Below are positions 21,965 through 30,959 of a DNA stretch of 30,959 nucleotides, in pieces. Made by a program: the position numbers and the translations under genes. Within the stretch, counting starts at the first letter, position 1, and each line of letters begins with the position of its first letter. The DNA is taken from NCBI GenBank assembly GCA_019677205.1, contig JAAMXY010001654.1, forward strand, positions 1 through 30,959. The letters are read 5' to 3'. Origin of the DNA: Pinguiococcus pyrenoidosus. Lineage: Eukaryota; Sar; Pinguiophyceae; Pinguiochrysidales; Pinguiochrysidaceae. Under the pieces are notes generated by a model, which did no database searches, was not told where the DNA came from, and was given only the letters and a program-made list of their open reading frames with translations.

Positions 21965-23248
21965 ATGTCTCGGTTTGTGCTGCTGGCGTTTTGCTCCATG
22001 GCCAGCGCAGCTACGCGGAAGACGCCGGCGATGCTTCTGGATCCTTGGCTGCAGCCGTCCGATGCGGTGGTGTACAGCGCTCGGCAAATGGCGGGCGCAC
22101 GCGCGCTGGAGTCAAAGCGCCGAGACGCTCTCTTCCACGACCCTCTCAGTCAGCATCTGGCCGGCGAGTCCGTGATGCACGCCATCGAGGCGCGTGTTCG
22201 CGCGGCGGAGGCGAAGGGCCCGAGTCGCTTCGGGCGGAAGATCGCGGTGCGCACGCGGTACTTCGACGACGCTCTGGGCGAGTTCTGTGCGAAGCATCGA
22301 AGTCGCGCCGCGCAGATTGTCTTGCTCGGTGCAGGTGCGTCCCGCTGGATGAGCACACAAGGCTGTTTTTGATTTTTACGTATGTGCATGTGTTGCACGC
22401 ACGCGCGCTGAGCAAGCATTCCAGGAATGGACACGCGGACTTGGAGGCTTGCTTCGCTGCGAAACGCGGAGATCATCGAGGTGGATCACGAGCGCGTGCT
22501 GCAGGCGAAGAGCGAGGTTCTCTGCGAGGTCCGACCGCGCCGAACGGCACGTGGCCGCGTCGCCTTTGCGGTGGACCTTCGCAGAGGGGACTGGGCGGAG
22601 CGCTTGGCAGAGTTCCGGGTGCCGCTTGGGCCAGTCGGGGAGGACCGCGTCTTCCGCTCCCTTCCGGGCAGCTTTGGGTTCCGGTTCCGCATGCTCGTGG
22701 CGTCTTTGTTTCAAAACCTGGGCGCGGCCTTCGGCCCGACGAACGACCGAGCCGGCGGCGGGGTTGCGTGCGTTGCGCGGTGGTTCGCGCAGCGGCTCCA
22801 GAGGTTGGCCGACACCACACGACCCACAGCAGCGAGCGAGCTGCGGGGTGCGGGGACAAGGAAGCTGCTGGAGCGAGGGCAGCCGCTGTGCGTCGTGATG
22901 GAGGGACTGCTCATGTACCTGAGCGGGCGGGAGGTGAGGCGCCTGCTTCGGAAAGTCGGGCGGCTCTCGGACGGTCCGGCAAGGGTGTGTGCTTCGCTGG
23001 TGAATTGGCAGAGCGTGCGCGACGCCAGAAGCTCCGAGTCGAAGCTGCTGAGGTCCTGGAAGTGGGGCTGCGATCGAGAGAAGGCGAAGGCCTTCTTCGA
23101 GAAAGCCCTCGGCCCGGGCTGGACGGTGCTCAAGGTGGATCTGGTGGGAGAGGACGTGCACTACGGGGTCTGGGCGCATCTCGATTTCAGGAACAGCAAA
23201 CGCAAGGGGCAGACCCTTTACGTCGTGGCCGAGAGACAGCAACGATGA
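21965..23248 (+). CDS. Leucine carboxyl methyltransferase (Ppm1/LCMT)-family SAM-dependent O-methyltransferase
   Basis: Exons are 21965-22334 and 22425-23248 (phase 1), 397 residues. The join rebuilds the SAM-binding motif QIVLLGAGMDTRTWRL at about 117-132, split by the intron. Other family marks are FHDPLSQHLAGE, RFGRKIAVRTRYFDDAL, EVDHERVLQAK, VAVDLRRGDW and MEGLLMYLSGREVRRLL. These fit the bacterial-type, TIGR00027-like branch better than true PP2A LCMT1, so the substrate is unknown. The first 15 residues (MSRFVLLAFCSMASA) look like a cleavable signal peptide; a second ATG at residue 12 would remove it. An extra segment of about 70-90 residues (about 22610-22880) separates the DxxxxDW and EGLLMYL motifs, which usually lie close together. 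I found no good splice sites around it. The gene is divergent from the DHHC gene. Confidence 0.87.
22335..22424 (+). other. Intron of the LCMT-like gene, 90 nt
   Basis: The donor is GCAG|GTGCGT and the acceptor is CATTCCAG|GA, phase 1. It splits the GAGMDTR motif between GAG and M. Confidence 0.92.
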
Positions 23249-23840
23249 TACAGTAGCTTGGTTGAGGTGGACTGGGCTCATGGCCGCTGGGAGCGATGGT
23301 GCTCTCCTTCTCACCTTTTCACACACCAGACGACAGGTAACAGGATTGTGCGCTTTCACTTTTGTGTTGTGCAGTTGTGCAGCGCCGATGCTCACATCAA
23401 GTGGAGGAAAGTACGGTACAGTACCTGCAGTATTCATTTCTGCAATATCCTGCTACTGTCTAATACAACTCTCCAATTTTAAATTGATAAATTTTACTTT
23501 GAATTAACGTTAGAGGCACGGCTGTCTGAAGTCTGTGGTGCTGCGGATGGTGGGGGTTCTGCTGTTCTGCTGCTCTTGTTCCGATTGTTCCAACCCTCCC
23601 TGATTGGGTCCCTTGCCTCCACGTCTTTCATATATCAAGGGTAGATAGCTGCCGTAGCGTTCATGAGACATTCTCCTTATGCCTAATCTGTTGAGGTCTT
23701 CAGCATCACTTCTCCAACTTGACAAGACACAGTCTGTTCCACAGCCATCCTACGCAGGAATTCGCGCACCGCCAGCGGTCATCTCCAAAAAGCGGCGCCG
23801 AAGCCGAGCCTCCTGGCCTGCACCGGGCCCCGCTGCTGCG
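23249..23840. other. Intergenic region, LCMT-like gene to the helical-repeat gene
   Basis: Tandem orientation with a gap of 592 nt. An A/T-rich block lies at about 23455-23512 and a TATA-like CATATATC near 23628-23635. From 23679 the frame of the next gene is already open with an ATG, so the 3' part may be coding or 5' UTR. I see nothing else. Confidence 0.5.
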
Positions 23841-26164
23841 ATGGACGACGCGAGGTCAGCGCTGCGGCGCGCCAGTCTCAACGCCAGCCACGCGCTGTAC
23901 AGCAGTCGGCGGCGCACCGCCGAGGAGCAGCCCACCGCGGAAGCGGACGAAGCGTATGTGAAGCAGCTTTTCAACTCCAACGCCTTTGAACAGGTCTGTG
24001 CTTGTGTTGCTGTTGTCTCCAGCTCTCTGCGAAACGGGTCGTGATGCTTCGACGCTTTTGCGTCGCTGGACTCTCTGAAAAAGGTGTGCGCGCATGTGGA
24101 CCGCCTCGTGAATTTCAACCACTCGCACGTGTCCAAGACCATTTTGGAGCTGCGCGGGCGGAGTCTGCTGCGCCTGAGCGAGTACATGCTGGCGTTGGAG
24201 GACTTTCGGCAGATTCTCGTCACCATGGACGACGCGCATCTCGAGGCGCGCGCGTACTACAAGGTGTCGGCGAAGATGTCTGCGCGACACTGCCTCCTCA
24301 AAGCGCGGCGGCTCAAGGAGGGCCTCCGCACGCCGCTGGGCCAGGCGAATCCCACCGCCATGGACTTCCCCAGCACGCACTCCATCAGCGAGACGCCGGC
24401 GGCGCTCAGCCAAAAGGTGCTCAAGCTGTACACCGTCGGCCTGGGCTTCGCCGAGCAACTGCTGGGGGGGTACATCTGCGACTTTTGCACCAAGCCCAAC
24501 ATCGGGGCGCCGCGGCAGGCGAATTGGGGAGGCACCGGCTACGGTCAGGACCTCGAGGGCGACGTCGGCGAGAGCCTGAGCGCAGGCTCGGCGGCGCCGG
24601 ATGAAGTCTGGGAGCTCATTCTCGCTGCGCGGATCGGCCGGGCCATCGAGCTCATCAGCCTCGACAGGATGCCGGAGGCGACCACCGAGCTGGGGATCGC
24701 GCGGCAGCTTGCCGTCCATCTGGAGGACGGCGCGAACGGGAGCGAGTACAACGCCGCGTCCTCCGCGGGGCGCTCTCCCTCCGTCGGGAACGCAAGCTTG
24801 AGCTCCATGGGGAACTTTGACTCCGTGCAGAGCATGGAGTCGCCTGGGCATTCCGGGTCGCCCTCCCTGGTGTCTCATCAGGCGTTTTTCGAGGACTCGC
24901 AGGAGGCTGGGGAGGAGAACAGCAAGGAACAGGCTCCGCAGAGCCCCCCGGTGACGCCGCTGACGTCCACGCCGGGACCCCCGTTGTCAAGACGATCACG
25001 AGTGAGCTCCGCAATCGTCGCGCTGCAGCCGGGAGAGCAACCCGACGACATGATCTCGCCGGGCCTGCTGCTTCGCGCTCATTTTGATTGCCTCCTCGTC
25101 CGCGCGGATGACCTGACGGCTCAGGGAGACTTGCCAAAGTACGCTTGCAAAAGGAACTGGGGAAGGCCTCTGGCGCAGTTCTAACTGGGTGCTCCTCGGA
25201 TCCGCTGCAGGGCTGGGGACATGTGGGCCGCCGCGGTGGGGCTCCTACCAAAGCCGATGCTGGCCGGTGCTACCCCGCGCGGCCTTTCCGCCGTGGCTGC
25301 ACTTCAATCGTCAGCCGAGACGGAGACCTTGCAGCAGGAAACCGACACGGATAGCACCATCGATCCGGTCCTGAAGGCAATGGCCTACCACAATCACGGC
25401 GTGTCCTTGATGCGGTGAGTTTCTTTTTGTGGTTTTGGGGCAAGGCGCGCAAACACCGACGCAGAATCGATGACGTCTGCCGCGGTTTTGGTCTGCTTCT
25501 TCGCAGGTCGGGGAGCGCAGGCCAAGCCTCTCACATGTTCGCCAGCGTGCTGGCGATTCTCGAGAACCGAGTCGGGTATGATGCGGGAGCAAGCTGAGCA
25601 GAGAGGGACACCTTCCCAGAAAAAGCTGACTTGTTTGCTCGACGCAGGCGGCTTGCTACTCTGGATGTAAGCTCACAGGGTGGCAAGCTGGCATACAAGT
25701 CCATGCTGTGCCGAGGGATCGCGCTGCTCGCCATGGGGCTCGGCGCCGCGCCGCTCGATCCGGAAAGTGATCTTTCCTTGGACAACGTCTCCGGGTACGT
25801 CGCGAAGGCGCGGCAGCAGCTGTCGGCAGCCGAGGAGTTGCAGCCCGGCCAGGACGACATCCTTTCGTATGCGTTGGGGATCACATGCTTTTGTCTTGGC
25901 GACGAGTCCTCCGCGCACAAGCATCTCTCCACCGTGATGGACTCTTCTGCCGCAGCAAGCTTCCCGAGAGACCTGCATGACAGCTTGAGAGAGCTGAGGG
26001 AAGCCGCCCAGAAGCTGATTGAGGCCAACCAAGCTGATGCGGCGCCTGGCGACGAGACAGCAACCCCCACAGGAGGCGAGGTCACCGCTGTGCCGGCCGA
26101 TGAGCAGCATGCTCCGCTGAGCAAGGCCGAGGAGCCTCCAGTCGAGGCCACAGCGCTTGCGTAA
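23841..26164 (+). CDS. Helical-repeat (TPR-like) protein of unknown function, five exons
   Basis: Exons are 23841-23993, 24084-25138, 25211-25414, 25507-25575 and 25648-26164. Phases 0, 2, 2, 2 all agree, giving 665 residues plus TAA. I do not recognise the family. Alpha-helical pairs of TPR style are visible near LSEYMLALEDFRQIL, YHNHGVSLMRSGSAGQASHMFASVLAIL and ARQQLSAAEELQPGQDDILSYALGITCFCLGDESSAHKHL. Between them is a Ser/Pro/Glu-rich stretch (about residues 265-360) that is probably disordered. A short CDFC sits near residue 185. The C terminus is acidic and Ala/Pro/Glu-rich. The start is uncertain: an in-frame ATG at 23679 would add 54 basic residues. A TRAPPC12-like or other TPR scaffold role is possible but not shown by any signature. 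The acceptor at 24083 (CTGAAAAAG) is pyrimidine-poor and is the weakest join. Confidence 0.75.
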
Positions 26165-26483
26165 GGTGCACAACGCCAAGGTGCACAACGCCCCGGTGCA
26201 CTGCTTCATCCAGCGGGGGCCTGCCCCACAGAAAAGATTTTCGAAACGCCACCTCAAGAGACATTCCTTTCCAAAAATGAAGAGTCTTCAGATCTTCAAG
26301 GCTTCAAGGCTTTGTATAAATGATCGCAAGAGTCGCCTCTGAAAGGTCCAATCCTCCAGAGCTTTGCGCGGCACGCAGGCAACTTGCCTCACACATCTTC
26401 ACATGACACACAGAACGCGAATCGCGACACGGACATTCCATCTCCAAGGTACCAGCCAAAAAGCAAACAGATGGCACCTCTGC
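26165..26483. other. Convergent intergenic region, helical-repeat gene and TRM112
   Basis: This holds 3' flanks only. A tandem AAGGTGCACAACGCC pair begins at the stop codon of the upstream gene (about 26163-26192), so the repeat spans the end of the coding sequence. I see no gene. Confidence 0.5.
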
Positions 26484-27086
<603 letters not shown>

Positions 27087-27472
27087 CTTGGTGATCTCAA
27101 TCGAAGATTTCAACACCGAGAAAGGGCGGGAAACACACAGCGCCCACCGCCAAAATCGGCGGGAAAAGCAGCGAGGGCGACTTTCGCCATCGGATTGGTC
27201 GAGAGCGAGCGAAATCCGTCTGTCCTAGAGTTCAGTCATGCTTTAGTAACGACCTACAAAAGTTTAAGATTATTTTATAGTATATATCAAAAACATGTCA
27301 AGTATTATTATGGCACAACGCTTACTACTATATCCCAATTCTACAGCCCACATCATGCCGATGACTGCAAACACGTTGATCGTTTTTCGGCGGGCTTCTT
27401 TGTGGCGCGGAAGACGGCGCCTTCTGAGCCTCTCACACTGCATCCGACAGCCCGAAGCCCCTCTCAGGAGTC
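27087..27472. promoter_or_regulatory. Divergent promoter region between TRM112 and the DUSP gene, with E2F-like sites
   Basis: The region spans 386 nt between start codons. GGCGGGAAA occurs twice (27125-27133 and 27158-27166). An opposite CCGCCAAAA (27148-27155) sits between them, so three E2F/DP-like words lie in 42 bases. An inverted CCAAT box is at 27194-27198. An A/T-rich block follows at about 27237-27318. The motifs are seen directly; regulation by E2F/DP is inferred. Confidence 0.5.
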
Positions 27473-28198
27473 ATGTCGAGTACCATGCTCACCGAAGAGG
27501 CGCTGGCGGCCAGAGACGCGGACTCCGTAACCGATTCTCCGAGCGCAGAAGCTTCACAGGGCTTCGTGAAAGACATCGACAGTGAAGAGCGCCGGATGGA
27601 CGAGATGGAACTGGTGCGAGAGGCGGACTCCACACAGCTGGACGCCTACGAAGACTGCTGGGTACTGCTGCCGACGTCCTGGCTGCAGGAGTGGTCGGCG
27701 TATGTGGCCGGAGAGGGGCCTCGGCCGGGCGTGGTGCGCAACCACGAGTTGCTGGAGTTGGACAACTCTCCCAAGCCCGGTCTGGTGAAGGTGCGCGACT
27801 ACCGCGCGGTGAACTGTCGCGTGTATGCGCTCTACGCGGAGCTGTACGGCACGGACTGCACTCCGGCGGTGTGTCGATACGAAGTGGATCTTTACGCGCC
27901 GTCCGTCATGGGCAAGTTTAAAGAGGCGGCGCTGAGAGGACCTCTGCTGGAAGCGCGCATCGCTGCGCAGGAAGTGCGGAAGCGCTACGAGTATCCGCCG
28001 TCGGAGCCGGACTCGGACACGGATGTGATCTGCTGCTGCTGCGTCACCCGCACCTGCATCGAGAACATGCTTTATGCAATCTTCACGTGCGGCAGGCACC
28101 TCACCGCGCCGCCGAGATACACCAAGCTGCAGATGGAAGACGATGACGAAGACCTGGACACGGAAGAAGTTGAAGGCGAAACGCAGAATGGCGATTGA
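27473..28198 (+). CDS. DUSP-domain protein, single exon, with a cysteine cluster
   Basis: It has 241 residues and no intron. Residues about 60-141 form a DUSP domain, the module usually found in ubiquitin-specific proteases: WVLLPTSWLQEW, then GVVRNHELLE, then KPGLVKVRDYRAVN and LYAELYG with a closing RYEVDLY. No protease domain is present, so this is a stand-alone DUSP protein, perhaps a binding adaptor. A CCCC run at 187-190 with a further Cys at 195 and 206 lies in a mildly hydrophobic stretch (ENMLYAIFTC). It could be lipid-modified or bind metal. The C terminus is very acidic. The N-terminal 55 residues look disordered. The first ATG after the divergent promoter was taken; MSSTM has a second Met at residue 5. 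Confidence 0.85.
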   Translation: MSSTMLTEEALAARDADSVTDSPSAEASQGFVKDIDSEERRMDEMELVREADSTQLDAYEDCWVLLPTSWLQEWSAYVAGEGPRPGVVRNHELLELDNSPKPGLVKVRDYRAVNCRVYALYAELYGTDCTPAVCRYEVDLYAPSVMGKFKEAALRGPLLEARIAAQEVRKRYEYPPSEPDSDTDVICCCCVTRTCIENMLYAIFTCGRHLTAPPRYTKLQMEDDDEDLDTEEVEGETQNGD

Positions 28199-29061
28199 GA
28201 CGGGTTCTGAAAAGCTGAGGAGGATGCTCAGGCCGTTCTGCGCGACGGGAGTTCGGCGGGGGGATGCAGCTGGATCGATCGCCACGCTATGGCTTTGGAG
28301 CGTACCAGGGAACTTCGCTGCTGCGTTCTCCGGTGGGCGCAGCTTGCCGAACCAAGTACGGACAGTCTGCGTCATCCTTCAGCTCGTTCAAGTGCTCTTT
28401 GGCCGCTATTGCACATGTGGGAGCGAAACGATTCCCAGCTTCTGCGCGACTGATCCCAAGCATGAAGCAGAGGTTGATCTGAAGGCCATTCTGCCATCTC
28501 TTCGAGTTGGCGCAGCTGTTGCCGCAGCAGTTGCCGCAGCTGTTGCCGCAGCAGTTGCCGCAGCTGTTGCCGCAGCAGTTGCAGCAGCAGCAGCAGCAGC
28601 AATGGCATCAGCAGCCGTGACTCGTGATGCCGGCGAGACCGATTCACCGCAGGCCGCAGGAGATTTGATCACTTCATCTCTGGCATTGACGAGTGGTTCG
28701 AGGTATTCGGAAATGGGTGACAAAAGACAGTGCGCACCTTCCTGAGCCTAGTGATGTCTCGCAGAGCTTCGGGGACGGCGGCTAAGATAGTGTGCGCCAT
28801 CCGGACTGGGATACACTTTTGGTGACCGACGCAGCGAAGGCGCCTCAAGCGACGAGACGAGATGCTGAGAATTAGAAACGGCCGCTTGCTGCTCTTCAGG
28901 GAGAAGAAGGAGAAGAGTAATTGAGCTGCAATGAACCAGAACGAGTGCTTAGCTACGCTCACCCTTGCTCAGCAGCCCCGTCACGGAGTGCTTGATCGGA
29001 GTGAAAGAAGCTACCATGTACAATTAAAAGCCACATACTCCTCAAAACGTTCGCCTCATTA
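28199..29061. other. Convergent intergenic region with a 12/24-bp repeat array
   Basis: Gene ends face each other across 863 nt. The array at 28512-28602 is the main structure. Frames run open across it on both strands (for example 28074-28745 plus, 28406-28723 minus), but their translations are low-complexity Ala/Val, Ala/Thr or Leu/Gln and have no recognisable domain. I do not call a gene. Confidence 0.5.
28512..28602. repeat. 12/24-bp tandem array grading into (CAG)n
   Basis: GCAGCTGTTGCC alternates with GCAGCAGTTGCC for about six 12-mers, then passes into six or seven CAG triplets at about 28581-28601. Confidence 0.95.
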
Positions 29062-30957
29062 TTAGAAGCTGTTCCTCTCGCGGATGCACTGCTCATTGTA
29101 TTCCTGCAGGCGCGTCAAGAAGGCCGTCAGCTCCTCGGATGGGGCTACTTCCTCATACGACGTGGCCTTGAGGGCTCTCGATAGACGGTCTCGGTCATGA
29201 CAGTATCGATCTTGCGGCCTGAACTCGAGGCATCTGTTGCGAATTGGTTGGAGCTCGGAGATTGCATCGGGCAATGGCATGCGGGGCGGCGGCAACTCAT
29301 ATCCCTCGCCGCAGAGTACCCCGTAATCTGCTTCCGAGCAGAACAGCGCGAAGCAGGCCTCATTCAAGACTACGCCAACGCTGAAGTAGTCACTCTCGAA
29401 GGAGTACTGGACCCGTCTTCTCTTCCTCGGTGGCTCTTCCGGTGCAATCTGCGGCGCAATCTGCGGTACCACCTCCGGTGCCATGTACAGGGGTGTTCCA
29501 ACGTGGGCAGTCTTCAGACTTAGGGACCTTGCACTGCTCTCTCTGGAAACACCGAAATCGCAGAACTTGGCGTGGAAAGCTTGCTCAGCTCCTGCAGGCG
29601 CGAACAACAAAAGATTCTCCGGCTTGATGTCTCGATGGAGAATACCCTTCGAATGGAAGTGCTCGATTCCTTTGGCAATGCTGTTGAGAACCTTCATCAG
29701 CACGCCGCGCAAGAGCGGAACATTCCCATGCTGCGTTCCCGTGCTTCGAAAGCAATTCAAGAGCGCCCGAAAGGAGCCCAGCTCAGCATACTGCATGACG
29801 AGGCCCAGCTTGTCCACCCTTCCATCCTGCCTTGTGACGTAGTACCCGTAAAAGTCCACAACCTCCTCGCACTGAGCCTTTCGAAGCGTGTCGAGCTCTC
29901 GAAGAACGTCGCAAATACCTTCGCGGTTCTCCGGCTCGATCTCCTTGATCGCCATCAGGGCATTGGTATTGTCACGCCCACAGAAGACGCGGCCAAAGGC
30001 ACCGCTGCCAATGATGCGCCTGTCGCTGAAGCCGCTGGCGCAATAGTGCTTCAGCTTTGGGAGCCAGTGGGAGATCGCGAGCTCAAGCTCTCCCTGACCA
30101 CGTGCATCCTCGTCCCGCGCTTCCCTTTCCATCGTAGCATCCCTCTGATTCGCCTCCTGACTTCCCGTTTCGCGACGACGCTCCAGCATCTCTGGCCTCA
30201 CCGTGCCTCGGAGAAGCTCCTTCCCTGACTCGCGGAATGCCTGCGCGATGTCAGGGGCGATCCAGGCAGACGTGCCATCATCCGCAGTGCAATACTCCAG
30301 GCCACAACGCGATTGCCACTGCGTGATCAGCTTGTCCATCATGGCGCTCACCAAGGCGAGGTTGGCTTCGCAGTATGATCGCAGGGTTTCTGCTTCTTCG
30401 TCTCGAAACCTTTCGGCTCCCAAGAGAGCCACGTAGTCAAACGAAGTCTCGGCATCGTCTTGGACATAGTGTTCAAGAGCTTCCAACAGGCCAGCGACCG
30501 CTTCCGCGGCTTGAGCGCCTTCTCTGAAAACGTCATACAGCTCGCAGACTTGTGGAATTGGATGCTCGCGAAGCCGTCCACTTTCCAGCGCCGCCTGCAC
30601 TACTACGAGGCCCAACTTGACGTACGGAAATGCCTTCCGCAGAAACTGACTTGGTTGGCGAATCTTGAACTTCACAACTTTCCCGTCATCATCGAGACCC
30701 GGTCTCAAAGTGGCGCTGCAGAGAAAGGTGAGACTGAGCTCCTGGGCAAACCAAGTCGTGGGATCAAACGTCGACGGCGGCTCTGCTGGGTAGAGCAACG
30801 CCAGCGTTGGAGGCTGCATCGTTGTGTTCTCGGACGCATCAAGTAGCGCCTGCACCATGTTGATGTACCGGCGTGGCTTTTGCTCCAAACCACATGACAG
30901 GTCTTGAAGCACGGAAGAAAGCTCGCCCGTGTGCCGATGAATGTCCTCTTGGAGCTT
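29062..30957 (-). CDS. Serine/threonine protein kinase with a large N-terminal module (5' partial)
   Basis: The frame is open to the right edge, so the N terminus lies outside; 631 residues are visible, ending in TAA. Residues are counted from 30912. The C-terminal half is a complete kinase: glycine loop IGSGAFGRVF (301-310), AIK lysine (323), Glu in the C helix (REL), HRDIKPEN (426-433), DFG (452-454) and YMAPE (476-480). All catalytic residues are present, so it should be active. After APE an insert carries PQIAPQIAPEE and a basic PRKRRRV, then SDYFSVGVV resumes. The N-terminal half (LSLTFLCSATLRPG, PSQFLRKAFPYVKLGLVVVQAALESGRLREHPIP, then CGLEYCTADDGTSAWI) resembles a module I know from large Roco/LRR-type predicted proteins. 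The full protein may be such a multidomain kinase. No intron is needed in the visible part. Confidence 0.93.
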   Translation of the reverse strand, partial: KLQEDIHRHTGELSSVLQDLSCGLEQKPRRYINMVQALLDASENTTMQPPTLALLYPAEPPSTFDPTTWFAQELSLTFLCSATLRPGLDDDGKVVKFKIRQPSQFLRKAFPYVKLGLVVVQAALESGRLREHPIPQVCELYDVFREGAQAAEAVAGLLEALEHYVQDDAETSFDYVALLGAERFRDEEAETLRSYCEANLALVSAMMDKLITQWQSRCGLEYCTADDGTSAWIAPDIAQAFRESGKELLRGTVRPEMLERRRETGSQEANQRDATMEREARDEDARGQGELELAISHWLPKLKHYCASGFSDRRIIGSGAFGRVFCGRDNTNALMAIKEIEPENREGICDVLRELDTLRKAQCEEVVDFYGYYVTRQDGRVDKLGLVMQYAELGSFRALLNCFRSTGTQHGNVPLLRGVLMKVLNSIAKGIEHFHSKGILHRDIKPENLLLFAPAGAEQAFHAKFCDFGVSRESSARSLSLKTAHVGTPLYMAPEVVPQIAPQIAPEEPPRKRRRVQYSFESDYFSVGVVLNEACFALFCSEADYGVLCGEGYELPPPRMPLPDAISELQPIRNRCLEFRPQDRYCHDRDRLSRALKATSYEEVAPSEELTAFLTRLQEYNEQCIRERNSF

Positions 30958-30959
30958 GC

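Noticed and set aside
22376-23437. Antisense frame of 353 codons over the LCMT-like gene
   Set aside because: It is a shadow frame; the plus strand carries the SAM-binding and EGLLMYL motifs.
23841-26164. Assignment of the helical-repeat protein to TRAPPC12
   Set aside because: The TPR-like helices and length are compatible, but none of the family's specific stretches could be seen.

Overview
The window is nuclear DNA of a GC-rich, gene-dense microbial eukaryote. It holds ten protein-coding genes in 31 kb. Nineteen short introns can be placed by reading-frame continuity and splice motifs. They are 70 to 229 nt long and every one is GT-AG. The gene set (a huge Cys-rich GCC2/GCC3-type membrane protein with a coiled-coil tail, an AMPK gamma subunit with separate CBS domains, DNA primase large subunit, long-form adenosylhomocysteinase, TRM112) suits a protist, most likely of the stramenopile-alveolate-rhizarian group, for example a chromerid-like or other alveolate. 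The exclusively GT-AG introns and close gene spacing argue against a typical core dinoflagellate. The lineage call is inference; no marker here proves it.

Layout, left to right: (1) 3-12729 (+), the 3' part of a giant transmembrane protein, at least 4193 residues here and open at the left edge; (2) 13536-14973 (+), AMPK gamma; (3) 15237-17123 (-), DNA primase large subunit; (4) 17809-19462 (+), S-adenosylhomocysteine hydrolase; (5) 19933-21521 (-), a seven-exon DHHC palmitoyltransferase; (6) 21965-23248 (+), an LCMT/Ppm1-family methyltransferase with a signal-peptide-like start; (7) 23841-26164 (+), a five-exon helical-repeat protein of unknown function; (8) 26484-27086 (-), TRM112; (9) 27473-28198 (+), a DUSP-domain protein; (10) 29062-30957 (-), a Ser/Thr kinase with a large N-terminal module, open at the right edge.

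Genes lie on both strands with intergenic gaps of about 260 to 860 nt. Three gaps are divergent (PRIM2/SAHH, DHHC/LCMT-like, TRM112/DUSP) and probably act as shared promoters. Each carries an A/T- or A-rich block about 150 to 400 nt from the start codons, plus CCAAT-type and, in one case, E2F-like motifs. Simple repeats are common: an AAAACCCG array upstream of PRIM2, a (GA)n tract that forms the pyrimidine tract of the TRM112 intron, an 18-bp minisatellite coding for the PRIM2 C terminus, and a 12/24-bp array downstream of the DUSP gene.

The genes do not form an operon or one pathway. Three of them touch S-adenosylmethionine-dependent methylation (SAHH, the LCMT-family enzyme, TRM112), which may be chance. 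No convincing new multi-gene system was found. The most unusual item is the giant Cys-rich, cupredoxin-like, membrane and coiled-coil protein with its internal repeat of about 105 residues.
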